From Jaltomata sinuosa (lineage: Eukaryota; Streptophyta; Magnoliopsida; Solanales; Solanaceae), in NCBI GenBank assembly GCA_003996215.1, contig QJPP01001603.1:434001-498000 (forward strand): a stretch of 64,000 nucleotides of DNA, in the 5' to 3' direction. Position numbers and translations under genes: made by a program. The stretch's first letter is position 1. Every line of letters starts with the position of its first letter. Below the pieces are notes generated by a model. It had not been told where the DNA came from and made no database searches. It saw only the letters and a list, made by a program, of their open reading frames with translations. Shown piece by piece: positions 12,097 through 23,788 of this stretch.

Positions 12097-13584
12097 GTGA
12101 AAACATCCAAAAATCCCCTTTTTATCATCAACAGTACCAAAAATGGGCCCCTAGGGCTATGCAAATTTAGGAAAACTGTCGGTAGTGGCTCGCAGCCAAA
12201 ACTGTAGTAAAACATGCAGGGAAAAACCTTTTTCATGGATGATATGCTCGCACACAAATATAAAAGTAGCCAAATGGCTCACAACAACTCCTATCAGCCC
12301 TGTACAGGCCCAGTAGCTACTTAGCAGACATAACCAGCCTAAAAGGATAATCTCTATGTCTGGGATTCGCGGACATTCACCAATAACCCACCATCTATGT
12401 TGCAGAGTCAATATAAGGCCACACAGGACCACAAGGGTAATATACAATACTACGCGAATACTACAAACAACACATGAAATAACGGACGAACAAGTTGGAC
12501 AAGGTACAGGGTACTAACCTATAATAACCCACCCAAGGATATTAATTAATGAAATTATAGCCTATATACACAGAGTATAGGAAGGAAAGCTATAACCTAC
12601 CTGTCATCCGATGACTAGCTGCGGGAACGGCATTGTCCAGGCTCAAACTACTCTGGGAAGCTCTGAATCACACAAAACAAATACTTTCAACTGAGGCCCC
12701 AAAGACGTCTTTATGAAGGCTGACCAACCAAGGTAATGGAACAATTGCTAGAATCGACGAGGCTGCAAGAACGAGCCATAGCCATTTGATAAGGTGTTAA
12801 TGTCACACTCGCGACCAGCCAACTCCAAAGCATAAAATGAGGCTAATAACAATAACAAATGGAAGCTAAATCCAACAACAATATGCCACTCACATCTCAA
12901 AGGAGTGACGAGCTCCCGAGGCACTATTTAAAGGGGTATTTCATGTCATTCAATCCAATAACTATCGTACGTGAATCCAATAAGAATCACACCAATTCCC
13001 AGTACCTCCAACACCTTAATACAATCAACATACAACAATAACAACCCAATTTAATATGACAAAGGGGCTTCCCAGAGCCACAGATCCAAAATACCACTTC
13101 GTGGCTCAGAAATCCATAAAACAATACTAGAACATATAATAATGAAGGAGGGTCATAGGAGGAAGGTTACCTCAACAAAAAGCTTTGAAATACAAAACTA
13201 AACATGCTGTTATAAGGACCCACCACGAGCTGTAACAATATACGGCAAGAAAATACGACAAACATGCCGATAACAATAAGTTCCACTCGGAATTGATTCT
13301 AAAGCTCAAATTAAGAATGAGTCGAGGATTAAAACCCTTACCTTACGATAATCAAATGATAATACCATAAAAATATCAGTTCCACGAACTGCCTCCTTGC
13401 AGTAGCAACAAACGGAGCCAAAACGACGAGAAAACTATACCATGATGATGAGCTCGCGACGTAGAGCAACTTTCGTTAAACTTCCGAATTGAAAGGATCA
13501 AGGTCCATGGATTATTTCTAAGGTTTATATATGATTTTGTAAGGTTTTGGTCTGTTTTAATGGGTTTAAAACGAAGGAGAAGCT

Positions 13585-13592
13585 TATTTATA
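13585..13592 (-). promoter_or_regulatory. Candidate TATA box of X 3' LTR
   Basis: TATAAATA on the minus strand, about 680 bp from the sense start of the LTR. It is conserved at 20974-20981 in the other LTR. Confidence 0.5.
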
Positions 13593-14273
13593 AAGGCAAA
13601 CCGACTTAGGATGTGGGGCCCACATTGACGTGTCTGCTTGTGCAGTCTTACAAAAATGTGAATATCTCTCTATTTTGAAGTCATATTGATGAATGGTTTA
13701 GTGCGTTAAAAACTAGACTCGTAGACCTTTGATTTGGTATATTGGGGGACCACTAACTCTTTATAGATAGGGAGAAACACTCCAAGACATTTAACCCAAA
13801 ATTTGAAGAGAATTCCTTAAAGAAATTTACAATAACTTTTTCCGACTTTTGTTTCGCAGCTTGCTTGACTTCAAAACTTATCATACGACCATTTTGCGAT
13901 TATAATACCTCATAAGACATCCTTCTTAGTATATTAGACACTATTACTCTTACCCCAAATGCACGGGTTACTTTAAACTTTCCAAATAGGCGAGGTGTTA
14001 CACGAGGCATTTCTTTAACTCAAACTTTCGAGTAAGGGATTCCTTTGACCTAGAATCTTGGTTTAATTCTTTGATATTACCAATAATGTTGTCGAAAGTC
14101 AACGATTTCCAAAGTTGAAGTTCTAAAATGAGGGACGGCCATAAAGACCAAACAAACGGCCTGGGCACCGAACTGCCGGTCCCGACAAGCCATAAATGAC
14201 TTGGGCCGCTACAAGTAAGCTCTAATGGTACAAGAAAGGAGAAAACGTGTAAATGACCAGAAGGGTCATTACA

Positions 14274-16979
14274 TCATCCACTACTAAAAAGACTTTCGTC
14301 CCCAAAAGTAAGGAAGGAAGAAAATACCAGAGATTTAAGAATAGCGGATACAACGCCCGCACTACTCTCTCAGACAACTGGGGTAACCTCCGCGACAAGA
14401 CAGTACCCGATAGAACAGAACCAAAGAAAGCAACCAAACGTTGATTTCTTACTAGCCAAGCTAGATTTCAAGCTCTAAAGATCTGCCAACCCAAACTGAA
14501 CCTCGAGAATCTTAACCGAAAAGAACCTACACAACACCAAAACCAGAGCACCAAGGCTATCAACACACAGAACTCGAATCCTCAAAACCATACCAAGTGA
14601 ATCCTTTAGCACCATAAACCGGAAGCTGCATACAAGTCGAACACCAAAACCACCCTCGAAACATCAACTGACACACCGGAGATCCATAGTTCCTACTTAT
14701 ACTTTACCATGAACGAAGTCACCCACTTTATTCAAACTCCTTTTAAGCCAAGATATAGGCTACTAGCCTTTGCCATCTAAGATAACAACCCGTAGCATAT
14801 CATTGAAAATGAAGTTACCTGCCTTGACTGACCACCAACGAATGAACGGACATGTTTTTCTAACATCAAATTCGCTAACTGAACCGTGCCAGGTCTGAAT
14901 CAGCTGAAAGTGAATGAACCAGGGCAACCTGCCCAAAAGACCCAAACCAAAACCACAATCCTGCAAGAAGTGTGGTAAGCCTACCACGAATTATGTAACC
15001 ATGAGCCAAACTCCCAACTCTAGAAAACACTGATGCTACTCTGAACACTCGAACACCACTTGAATGTGAAATCGCCTTACAAATCTCACCTCAGGAAGAA
15101 GTCCACCATACCACGTATATCAGGTCCAAACAATCCGAAGGCAAAGGAAAAGGTGCCTGGGATTCAAAGTTACCATCTAGCCATAGAAATGTTTGCATAT
15201 ACTTTCAACTCATTCCTTTGGCTCGAATCAACCGCTCTACTGGTTCTACAAACAACCAACCACTTCAAAGCATATATCATAATGAGCTTCTCGTCCATAC
15301 TGGCCGAGTCTAACCAACACTAGAACCCCACATAAACAACAACTCCGGAAGGATCAATTAAACAAGCTTTCAAATCCTCGGCAAATGAATGGAGACTACT
15401 AGTCTCTACGTATCATCAGAACTCAAAATAGCGTCGCTAGTCTCAACCCGCACAAGCTGACCACATAAAGCATACACAACTACTTAAGCTCAAACTTACG
15501 CCGCTGAGTCTGTCCAACCATGGTAGAAGGACCTCGTACTAACTAGAACACTGCTGAAATCTAGAATATCCCGCCTCTTGCCGAGGTTAACAAAGGACTA
15601 GGTGTCCAAGGCCAATAGCCGCATCCACAACTGAAGTAAAGAAGTTAAGTTGTCCGCAACCACTGCCTCCCGGCACTAAGATGCTGCAACTAAATAGAAA
15701 CTACCACGAACCATTTAATGTTACCTGCCAAGCCATGATTTTCAACCCCAACTTTCAAAATTGCCAACCAAAGCCTTGGTCGAACCCGTATGCTGCCAAT
15801 GAACACTTAGGAACCCAAGCCAACTAGGCCTGAATATGCAAGTTGCCAACACCGCAGTTGCTACTGAAACAAAACCATCGATGGAAAACCCACGGCAATG
15901 TGTAAACGGCTGAATCGAATCACCGACACACAATCCCAAAGAAAACCTTCATCTCAACCTCAGGCAACTACGAGGACACATAAACACAAACAAAGCGTCA
16001 TCTCCCTTCTTTTTCAACTAAAAAAAATCCTTCCTTAGCACATATTAAACATTACAAATCCTTTCTCGAATAAGAACCTCAAGCCATTACCTTACTATTC
16101 ATAGCTACACGTCAAATTCAATAAGGCAGGAGAAGAATGGGCCGGATGCCCAACTCACCCGAAATGCCTACAAATACAACCTAACCACGAGGTTACGATC
16201 AACACTTAGTCAAAAGTGCTTAAAGTCAAAACCCAATCACGATGCCAACATCCAGAGCTCATCGAAAAAACTACGATTAAGATTCGTTCCAACTGGATCT
16301 AGGGATACAACAAAACACCCAACGGACAAGGAAGTGGAGGAGACTATGGAACAACCCACATACCTGCCAACCTTCTAAACTAATCAACAACGAGGGTCGA
16401 CTCTAGACACTCGGGAGACCAAACCAATCTATGCACACTAGCATAACCAATATCTCCCAACTGAGGCAAAATCTCAACTCTAGCCCAACTACTGGTAATA
16501 CACAAAACCATCACACGGATCTCTAGCCACGCTAGATAACGGCCTAGGCAACAACCATCTAGAACCTCTCAATAAGGGCAACTCACCACAAGTCCAAAAT
16601 CACAATGAAACAGGGATAACCCAACTAGAAACAGACTAACGAGAACTACCCACGAGCTACAACTCTGGGAAAACACCTCTCAAGGCTAACTTACCCCCAT
16701 TCACTACTAAAGAATAAACTACCAATAAAACAACATATCGATACTACAATTATAGTAGCCAAACAACTTAAACAAGTAGCAGGTAGGCATATAAGCAATT
16801 ACACGACAGAAGGGACAGAGTCGCAACATGAGCGGGACTAACATCAGTAAAAAGGAGCAAAAGCCCAACCTGGAGCAGCGATATCAGGAACCTCTACCTC
16901 TAGCCCACCAAGAGGAGTATCAAGCTAATGGGATATAACTCTGGACTGAGCAGTCGAAACTAAAGGCCCAACCGGCTCT
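14274..16979 (-). other. Element X internal region, non-coding part
   Basis: I see no gag, protease, RT, RNase H or integrase motif on either strand, only short open frames without recognisable domains (for example 14763-14987 and 15742-15939 minus). The sense 3' end beside the LTR, on the minus strand, reads GGGGACGAAAGTC then AGTAGTGGATGA before TGTAATGACC. This resembles a decayed polypurine tract of a chromovirus. Confidence 0.75.
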
Positions 16980-17427
16980 CGCCGGGGACAAGATCTATAA
17001 AGGTGACCAATCTCTCCACAATGATAACAACCTGGTTGTCCGGGATACACAATCATGGGGTAATTCCTAGCAAAGTTACCATGCTCACCACACCAAAAAC
17101 AGCCTCTACCAGATGAAGTCCAATGGGAAAATCTTACCTCGTATCCAATATCGACAGATAACCCTGCTGAAGAACTAGAAGCTCAACCATAACTGAAGCA
17201 CCACTCACAGAACCAGGTACTGAAACACTCACCGGAGGGCTCAGAGTCTTAGCCACGGTGTCTTGAAGCACTGAGGTTTCTATAAATCCAATCAGAGGTT
17301 GGGCTGACCCCACACCCCCTATTTAGTGCGGTAAAGCCTCACTCTGGAGTCCTGGTGCTGATAGAAGCACTAAAGCAATAGGCACAGAAGCCTCGGCACC
17401 AACCACTATCGCACTCGTATGAGGCAT
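16980..17427 (-). pseudogene. Element X gag remnant with CCHC zinc knuckle
   Basis: Minus-strand reading from an ATG at 17427 begins MPHTSAIVVGAEA and reaches two tandem zinc knuckles within about 150 codons, crossing in-frame stops and apparent frame changes on the way. The second knuckle, CYHCGEIGHLYRSC at 16988-17029, keeps all CX2CX4HX4C residues. The first (CFWCGEHGNFARNY) has lost its histidine and last cysteine. The large central Gag domain expected between start and knuckles is missing. This looks like an internally deleted gag. It would bind nucleic acid but could not form particles. Confidence 0.7.
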
Positions 17428-17618
17428 CTCAGAATGAATGAATAACCGAAGTCTAGAAGTCAATAGAGCTAGGAATGCACGATGAGGAGCCAAGAAGAGA
17501 AAACTTTTCCTAACAATGCCCTGTACCCTCCCACAGATAGGATACGGATGTCATTGTACCGATCCACGAGACTCTACTTAGACACTTGCTTCTGTACCAT
17601 GACACCGGTGAACCTAGA

Positions 17619-17630
17619 GCTCTGAAACCA
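17619..17630 (-). other. Element X primer-binding site
   Basis: Minus strand TGGTTTCAGAGC, one mismatch from the plant initiator-Met tRNA type TGGTATCAGAGC, 3 bases inside the 5' LTR. It fixes the orientation of X. Confidence 0.8.
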
Positions 17631-19229
17631 AGTTGTCACGACCTGATTTATCAAGTCATGATGGCACCTACAACCCCCAGTAGGTGAACCAATTCTCGTA
17701 GCCCAGAACAGCTAGTAATGGGTTACTACCTAACCAATACACTCAACAAGCTGAGATAAGCAGAAGCAGAATGTAAAGATAAGACAATGGGGAAGCAATT
17801 TACCCGAATATATACATCATGAAACTACACCAACCCCAAGACTTGGTATCGATAGTACAGAATCTTCTAATAGAATACAAGTGCTAGAAGAAACAAAATG
17901 ATAAGTACAACTGTCTCCGAATATACAAAGAGTAACAGTACAAAAGATGAGATGTAGACAAGCCCCGACTATCAGGCGCTCACCCTAATCTCGAAGATCC
18001 AAAAGCAGCACGAGTCTCCAATGCGTTCAATAGCGAAAGCTCAGCTAATATCTGCACCAAAAAGTGCAGAAGTATGGTATGAGCACCAAAACAATGGGTA
18101 CTCAGTAGGTATCATCGGCCGACTGAGCGCATATAAGATATAAAAGCAGTAAGTAACAGATAGCAAGAAAGCAGTCACTGAAGCAATAAGCAAGGCACAA
18201 GGAGCTAGCACAGATCATCCATAACCAAGAGCTTCAAGTAACACATGCTAGCACAGAGATACAATCACAAAGAATCACTGGTGAAGGAAAAAAGAACGCA
18301 CTTGGAGTCCTTGTACAACAATATAAGTAAGTAGAGAGAGAGTTGAGAAAATGGCGGTATACCGGTAACCTCAAGTAAAAGGAAAAGACAGAGAGCAGTC
18401 AAACATACTCAAAATGGAATCAACGAGTATAAGGAAATCATAACACCAATCCAATCACATGATAGCATAACCAGGGAATCACCTCACAAGTACAACTCTA
18501 GGATGAAATAACTAGGCCACAATGACTGAGAGATACCACTCAACTTCCCACAAGGATAGATCTAGAATCTCACACTCTGCTCAGAAGGCCACACAAAAGT
18601 GCCTCGATAAGATAGGACTCCAATGCCCTCTCAATAATTAGACATCCCACAACCAAAGCCTCAACAGGCTAGCAATCACTAATCTTTCAAGAATCGGGTG
18701 CCAAGACAAGGTCTAAGTAAAATAGTAGTAAATATAGTCTACCTACAGTCCCAACGGCTGCCCATACAACCGAGGAACACAATCAAGTGAAAACAAACCC
18801 TCCGGCATCCCATACTACTGAAGCGTACACTGAACACACAGCAAACAAGGGTGGAATCTAATGCATGATATGATATGATGTGAAATAGAACCTCTGTATG
18901 TACCTCTTTCAGTGACAATCAAGCCTAGCAGGAAGGTTCCATGGAAGGACTCAGCCTGTATACCTCTACTCCACCGTATACCCATCCCTCCGGTGCACGC
19001 AGCCCGAAGCCCCAGGCCCAGAGCGGCAAGGTCCATGGAGGTCCCCGACCCCATACTAAAACTCAGTATCAAGACATGTCATCCGGAAGCAAGTCCGGGA
19101 TCAAGATAAAGACCCAGTCTCAAATATGCATGCCCAGACCTTGTCCAGGACTAAAGTAGTAGAAAATGCCTCAAAAGCCCCTCCAAGGGTGCCCGAGCGT
19201 AACCGGGTCTAAAACTGTAGTATATCAAG

Positions 19230-19493
19230 TCCCACAGAGACTAGTATACGTAATAAAATCAAGTCTGGTGCTCTTCCCCGCCGAGACTAGTATCTGTAAT
19301 AAAATCAAGCCTGGTGCTCTGCCCCGCAGAGACTAGTATCAGTAATAAAATCAAGTATGGTGCTCTGCCCCACAGAGACGAGTATCAGTAATAAAATCAA
19401 GTATGGTGCTCTGCCCTGTAGAGACTAGTATCAGTAATAAAATCAAGTCTGGTGCTCTGCCCCGCAGAGACTAATACCAGTAATAAAATCAGT
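19230..19493. repeat. 46-bp tandem repeat, 5 full units plus a partial one, in X LTR
   Basis: Full units start at 19264, 19310, 19356, 19402 and 19448. The leading unit lacks the TAGTGCACTGT part seen at 11823. Same CTCTGCCCCGCAGAG hairpin core. Confidence 0.92.
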
Positions 19494-20973
19494 GTGAAAA
19501 CATCCAAAAATCCCCTTTTCGATCATCAACAGTACCAAAAATGGGCCCCCAAGGCTATGCAAATTTAGCAAAATTGTCGGTAGTGGCTCGCAGCCAAAAT
19601 TGTAGTAAAACATGCAAGGAAAAACCTTTTTCATGGATGATATGCTCGCACCCAAATATAAAAGTAGAAAAATGGCTCACAACAACTCCTATCAGCCCTG
19701 TACAGGCCCAGTAGCTACTCAGCAAACATAACCAGCCTAAAGGATAATCTCTATGTCTGGGATTCGCGAACATTCCCCAATAACCCACCATCTATGTGCC
19801 AGAGTTAATACACGACAACACAGGACCACAAGGGTAATATACAATACTACACGAATACTACAAACAACACATGAAATAACGGACGAACAAGGTGGACAAG
19901 GTCTAGGGTACCAACCTATAATAACCCACCCAAGGATGTTAATTAATGCAGTTATAGCCTATATACGCAGAGTCTAGGTAGGAAAGTCATAACCTACCTG
20001 TCATCCGATGACTAGCTGCGGGAACGGCGTCGTCCAAGCTCAAAATGCTCTGGGAAGCTCTGAATCACACAAAACAAATACTTTCAACTGAGTCCCCAAA
20101 GACGTCTCTATGAAGGGTGACCAACCAAGGTAATGGAATAATTGGTAGAATCGATGAGGCTGCAAGAACGAGCCATAGTTATTTGATAAGGTGTTAATGT
20201 CACACTCGCGACCATCCAACTCCAAAGCATAAAATGAGGCCAATAACAATAACAAATGGCAGCTAAATCCAACAACAATATGCCACTCACATCTCAAAGG
20301 AGAGACGAGCTCCCGAGGCACTGTTTAAAGGAGTACTTCATGTCATTCAATCCAATAACTATGGTACGTGACTCCAATAAGAATCACACCAATTCCCAGT
20401 ACCTACAACACCGTAACACCATCAACATACAACAATAACAACCCAATTTAATATGACAAAGGGGCTGCCCAGAGCCACAGATCCAAAATACCACTTCATG
20501 GCTAAGAAATCCATAAAACAATACTAGAACATATAATAATGAAAGAGGGTCATAGGAGGAAGGTTACCTCGACAAAAAGCTTTGAAATACCAAGCTAAAC
20601 ATGCTGTTATAAGGACTCACCATGAGCTGTAACAATATACGGCAAGAAAACACGACAAACATGCCGATAACAATAAGTTCTCCTCGGAATTGATTCTAAA
20701 GCTCAAATTAAGAATGAGTCAAGGATTTAGAACCCTTACCTTACGATAATCAAATGATAATACCATAAAAATATCAGTTCCATCAACTTCCTCGTTGCAG
20801 TACGGAGCCAAAACGACGATAAAACTATACCACGACGATGAGCTCGCAACGTAGAGCAACTTCCTTTAAACTTCCGAATTGAAAGGATCAAGGTCCATGG
20901 ATTATTTCTAAGTTTATATATGATTTTGTAAGGTTTTGGTCTGTTTTTATGGGTTTAAAACGAAGGAGAAGCT

Positions 20974-20981
20974 TATTTATA
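20974..20981 (-). promoter_or_regulatory. Candidate TATA box of X 5' LTR
   Basis: TATAAATA on the minus strand, conserved with 13585-13592. This copy would drive transcription of X. Confidence 0.5.
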
Positions 20982-21663
20982 AAGGCAAATTGACTTAGGA
21001 TGTGGGCCCCACCTTGACATGTCTGCTTGCGCAGTCTTACAAAAAAATATGAATATCTCTCTATTCGGAAGTCGTATGGACGAACGGTTTAGTGAGTTGG
21101 AAGATAGACTCGTAGGCCTTTGATTTGGTATATTGGGGGACCACTAACTCTTTATAGATAGGGAGAAACACCCCAAGACATTTAACCCAAATTTGAAGAG
21201 AATTCCTTAAAGAAATTTACAATAACTTTTTCCTACTTTTGTTTCGCAGCTTGCTTGACTTCAAAACTTATCATACGACCATTTTGCGATTATAATACCT
21301 CATAACACATCCTTCTTAGTATATTAGACACTATTACTCTTACCCCAAAGGCACGGGTTACTTTAAACCTTCCAAATGGGCGAGGTGTTACACGAGGCAT
21401 TTCTTTAACTCAAACTTTCGAGTAAGGGATTCCTTTGACCTAGAATCTTGGTTTAATTCTTTGATATTACCAATAATGTTGTCGGAAGTCAACGATTTCC
21501 AAAGTTGAAGTTCTAAAATAAAGGACGGCCATAAAGACCAAACAAATGGCCTGGGCACCGAACTACCGGTCCCGACAAGCCATAAATGACTTGGGCCGCT
21601 ACAAGTAAGATCTAATGGTACAAGAAAGGCGAAAACGTGTAAATGACCAGAAGGGTCATTACA

Positions 21664-21668
21664 ATATA
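21664..21668. repeat. Element X target-site duplication, right
   Basis: ATATA, identical to 10219-10223. Confidence 0.9.
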
Positions 21669-21839
21669 ATTTTCACCGACTTAAGTTTATACACACACTC
21701 CCACTCTAGTCTATCCATAGTTGGCATTTTTAGAGTCACTGTCTTAGAATTACAATTCAAAATGACAAGATCAGAGCGACAGCTAAGTCATACCCAAAAT
21801 AATATCAAAATCAAACATATCCAAGATGATCAAATCTAC

Positions 21840-22090
21840 CTAAGTCTAGAAACCCATAAACAAAATAGAACCTGAATGATACACATAAGTCTCTACCATA
21901 GTCTCTCAAACTGGAGTAGAAATATGCACAGGAGAATCAAGAACATCACAGACCAAGTCCAGACGAAAGGAAAATCTAACAGATACAGAAGAGTAAGTGG
22001 AACCCAGATCAAATAAAATAGAAGCCATCGGGTCATAGATGAAAGTTATACCTTTTATCACAACATCAGATCCCTCAGCCTCGGACCTAC
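21840..22090 (-). pseudogene. Element A aspartic protease (degenerate)
   Basis: Minus-strand translation around 21900-22070 reads ASILFDLGSTYSSVSVRFS, matching the D-x-GST-S active-site loop of chromovirus proteases (usually DPGSTYS). VCDVLDSPVHISTPV follows and then a stop. The enzyme would cleave the Gag-Pol polyprotein. Element X at 21663 separates it from the RT part of the same element at 9401-10140. Confidence 0.75.
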
Positions 22091-22299
22091 CTGAGAAGGC
22101 ATAACAATGAGCTTTATCCTTAAGTCGGGCAACCTCCCTAGAAGGATATGTTCCACTCTTCCTTGTATTACCATTACCTCTATTTCCACCATGGCCTCTC
22201 TGATTATTACCTCATCATCTTATGGACGACCCTTACCATTGCCACCCCCACTTGCTGGAACCTTAACCAATGGCCTAATGTTGCACCTGGTTACTTGTC

Positions 22300-23560
22300 A
22301 GTCTCATAGGGAACTATCTCTTAAAGTGAACCACATTACCACAATGAAAACAACCTCAATTAAGAGAAGGCCTACTGGCTGAATAATAGGAAGCCCTCTT
22401 GCCTCTAGTAGCTGCAGACTACTGAAAAGTCCGTGAATAACCATCGAACGAAACTGGCAATGCTGACTGATAGGCCATTTCTCCCCTATCAAATGAGGGA
22501 AAAGACTTTGGTCTTCACCTTCTAGTTGGGACCTCTGGAATAAGAACCACTGTAATTACCCATATTTCTGGACTTCTTGGAGAATACCTTAGCCTGCCCA
22601 ACTTATTTAAATCCCTCAAGCTTTTTCACATAATCAATCACCTCATTGAAGCTATTTCCTTTAGATGTCATATGAACAGACAGATCTTGCAAATCCATAT
22701 TCAGTCCCTTAACATATAATTGGATCCTCTCCTCTTCAGTGCCCAACAGCTGGGTAGCATAGCGAGATAGAGCATGAAACTTAGCCTCATAGGATGCAAC
22801 AGATATATTGCCCTATTTAAGAGAGAAAAAATCATCCTTCTTGCGATCCCAAAGAGTATGAGGTACGTACTTCTCCAAAAATAGGGCATAAAATTGAGCC
22901 TAAGTCATCAGAGGCAAAGCTGACGGATGACACTCCACATGGTCTCTCCCCCACTACTTGGCATCCCCTTGCAGTTGGAAAGTCACAAATTCAACCCCAT
23001 GGTGTTGTACAATTCCCAACTTGTGTAGCCTCTCATAGCAATCTAAAATGAACTCAAAATCATCCTTATGCTCTGTACCATAAAATGAAGGGGGTTTTAT
23101 TTTTAGGAACTTAGTCAGCAACTCATGTTCGGTCCCGATAATGACAGGGCCTAACGCCGGATAGAAGAATGCATTTGTACTCAAAGCCTCATCCATCCTC
23201 GGAACTAAGGTGATAGTGGGATAGGCACCAAGAACTTAAATAGCCGGCGTAGTGGGGGTGTCTCTAGTACCTACCAGCCTACTTAAAAATGCCAAAACCT
23301 GCTGAATAACCTTAGAAGACATAGGAGAAAGGCCTGCACCTCCAACCAGTAATGCCACCTCTGGTTTCGCGCCAACCTTGTGCACTATCTCAGCCTCCTT
23401 AATATGATCCTGGTGTGAGGGAGGTGTTATTGGCCTCTAATAAACTGCTGCCTAAGCTTCACCCCTGATGAGTGTTGCTCTCCCTCTTCCCCATCCCCTA
23501 CCTCTCCCTTAAATCGGTTGTCCCGCAGCTAGAGTTACTTCCCTCGCTCAATTCTGCCTA
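22300..23560 (-). pseudogene. Element A Gag (degenerate)
   Basis: The fragment at 22954-23196 carries the N-terminal part of the Gag domain (FLKIKPPSFYGTEHKDDFEF). The fragment at 22701-22889 and the bases between give the rest of it (AQFYALFLEKYVPHTLWDRK, then LKQGNISVASYEAKF and LSRYATQLLGTEEERIQL). Near 22326-22352 a decayed zinc knuckle reads CFHCGNVVHL. Stops break the frame at several places. Gag would form the virus-like particle. The 5' part up to about 23560 is Gln/Pro-rich, and I cannot place its start codon. Confidence 0.82.
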
Positions 23561-23772
23561 GTGTTCACTATTTGTGGACAAAAGAATGAATGAGGTCAGA
23601 TACCAATTTGGATCGCCAGATACCAATTTGAATCATGTTATAGCATAAAGGAAGGAGGAGAGAGTGGTTTCCTAAAGTCCTATAGCCTCTCCAAGAAAAG
23701 TATAGACGTATCTGTACATTCTGCAAGACTCTACTAGACCTATTTTGGTATGATGAGATCAACGAACCTAGG

Positions 23773-23784
23773 GGTATAATACCA
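23773..23784 (-). other. Element A primer-binding site (decayed)
   Basis: Minus strand TTGGTATTATACC just inside the LTR edge at 23789. Only the first half matches the TGGTATCAGAGC type. Confidence 0.55.
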
Positions 23785-23788
23785 ACTT

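Larger units (their letters stand above)
10224..14273 (-). mobile_element. Element X 3' LTR
   Basis: Begins TGTCACGACC and ends GGTCATTACA on the plus strand. It aligns along its length with 17634-21663, with roughly 3 percent differences in the first few hundred bases by eye. It holds a 46-bp tandem array at 11821-12096. Short open frames at 11406-11750 and 12000-12447 recur in the other LTR and are not genes. Confidence 0.93.
10224..21663 (-). mobile_element. Element X: LARD-like non-autonomous LTR retrotransposon
   Basis: An 11.4-kb element with LTRs of 4050 and 4030 bp, an internal region of 3360 bp, and a perfect ATATA target duplication. It lies on the minus strand, as shown by a primer site beside the right LTR. 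The internal region has no recognisable RT, RNase H or integrase, only a shortened gag remnant. Long LTRs flanking a mostly non-coding 3.5-kb interior match the architecture described for large retrotransposon derivatives (LARDs). Sense-strand LTR starts of X and element A share TGTAATGACCCTTC, suggesting X used the machinery of an A-like chromovirus. It sits inside the PR-RT linker of A. Confidence 0.9.
17634..21663 (-). mobile_element. Element X 5' LTR
   Basis: Same termini as 10224-14273. The tandem array here is 19230-19493, with the first unit truncated by about 11 bp. No gene. Confidence 0.93.

Noticed and set aside
11406..12447. Repeated short open frames, also at 18815-19977
   Set aside because: They recur only because both X LTRs contain them. 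No homology to proteins that I recognise and they overlap in several frames.
14274..16979. Hidden pol in element X
   Set aside because: Both strands were searched by eye for RT YxDD, RNase H, integrase and protease motifs and none was found. A profile search would be needed to exclude a very diverged remnant.
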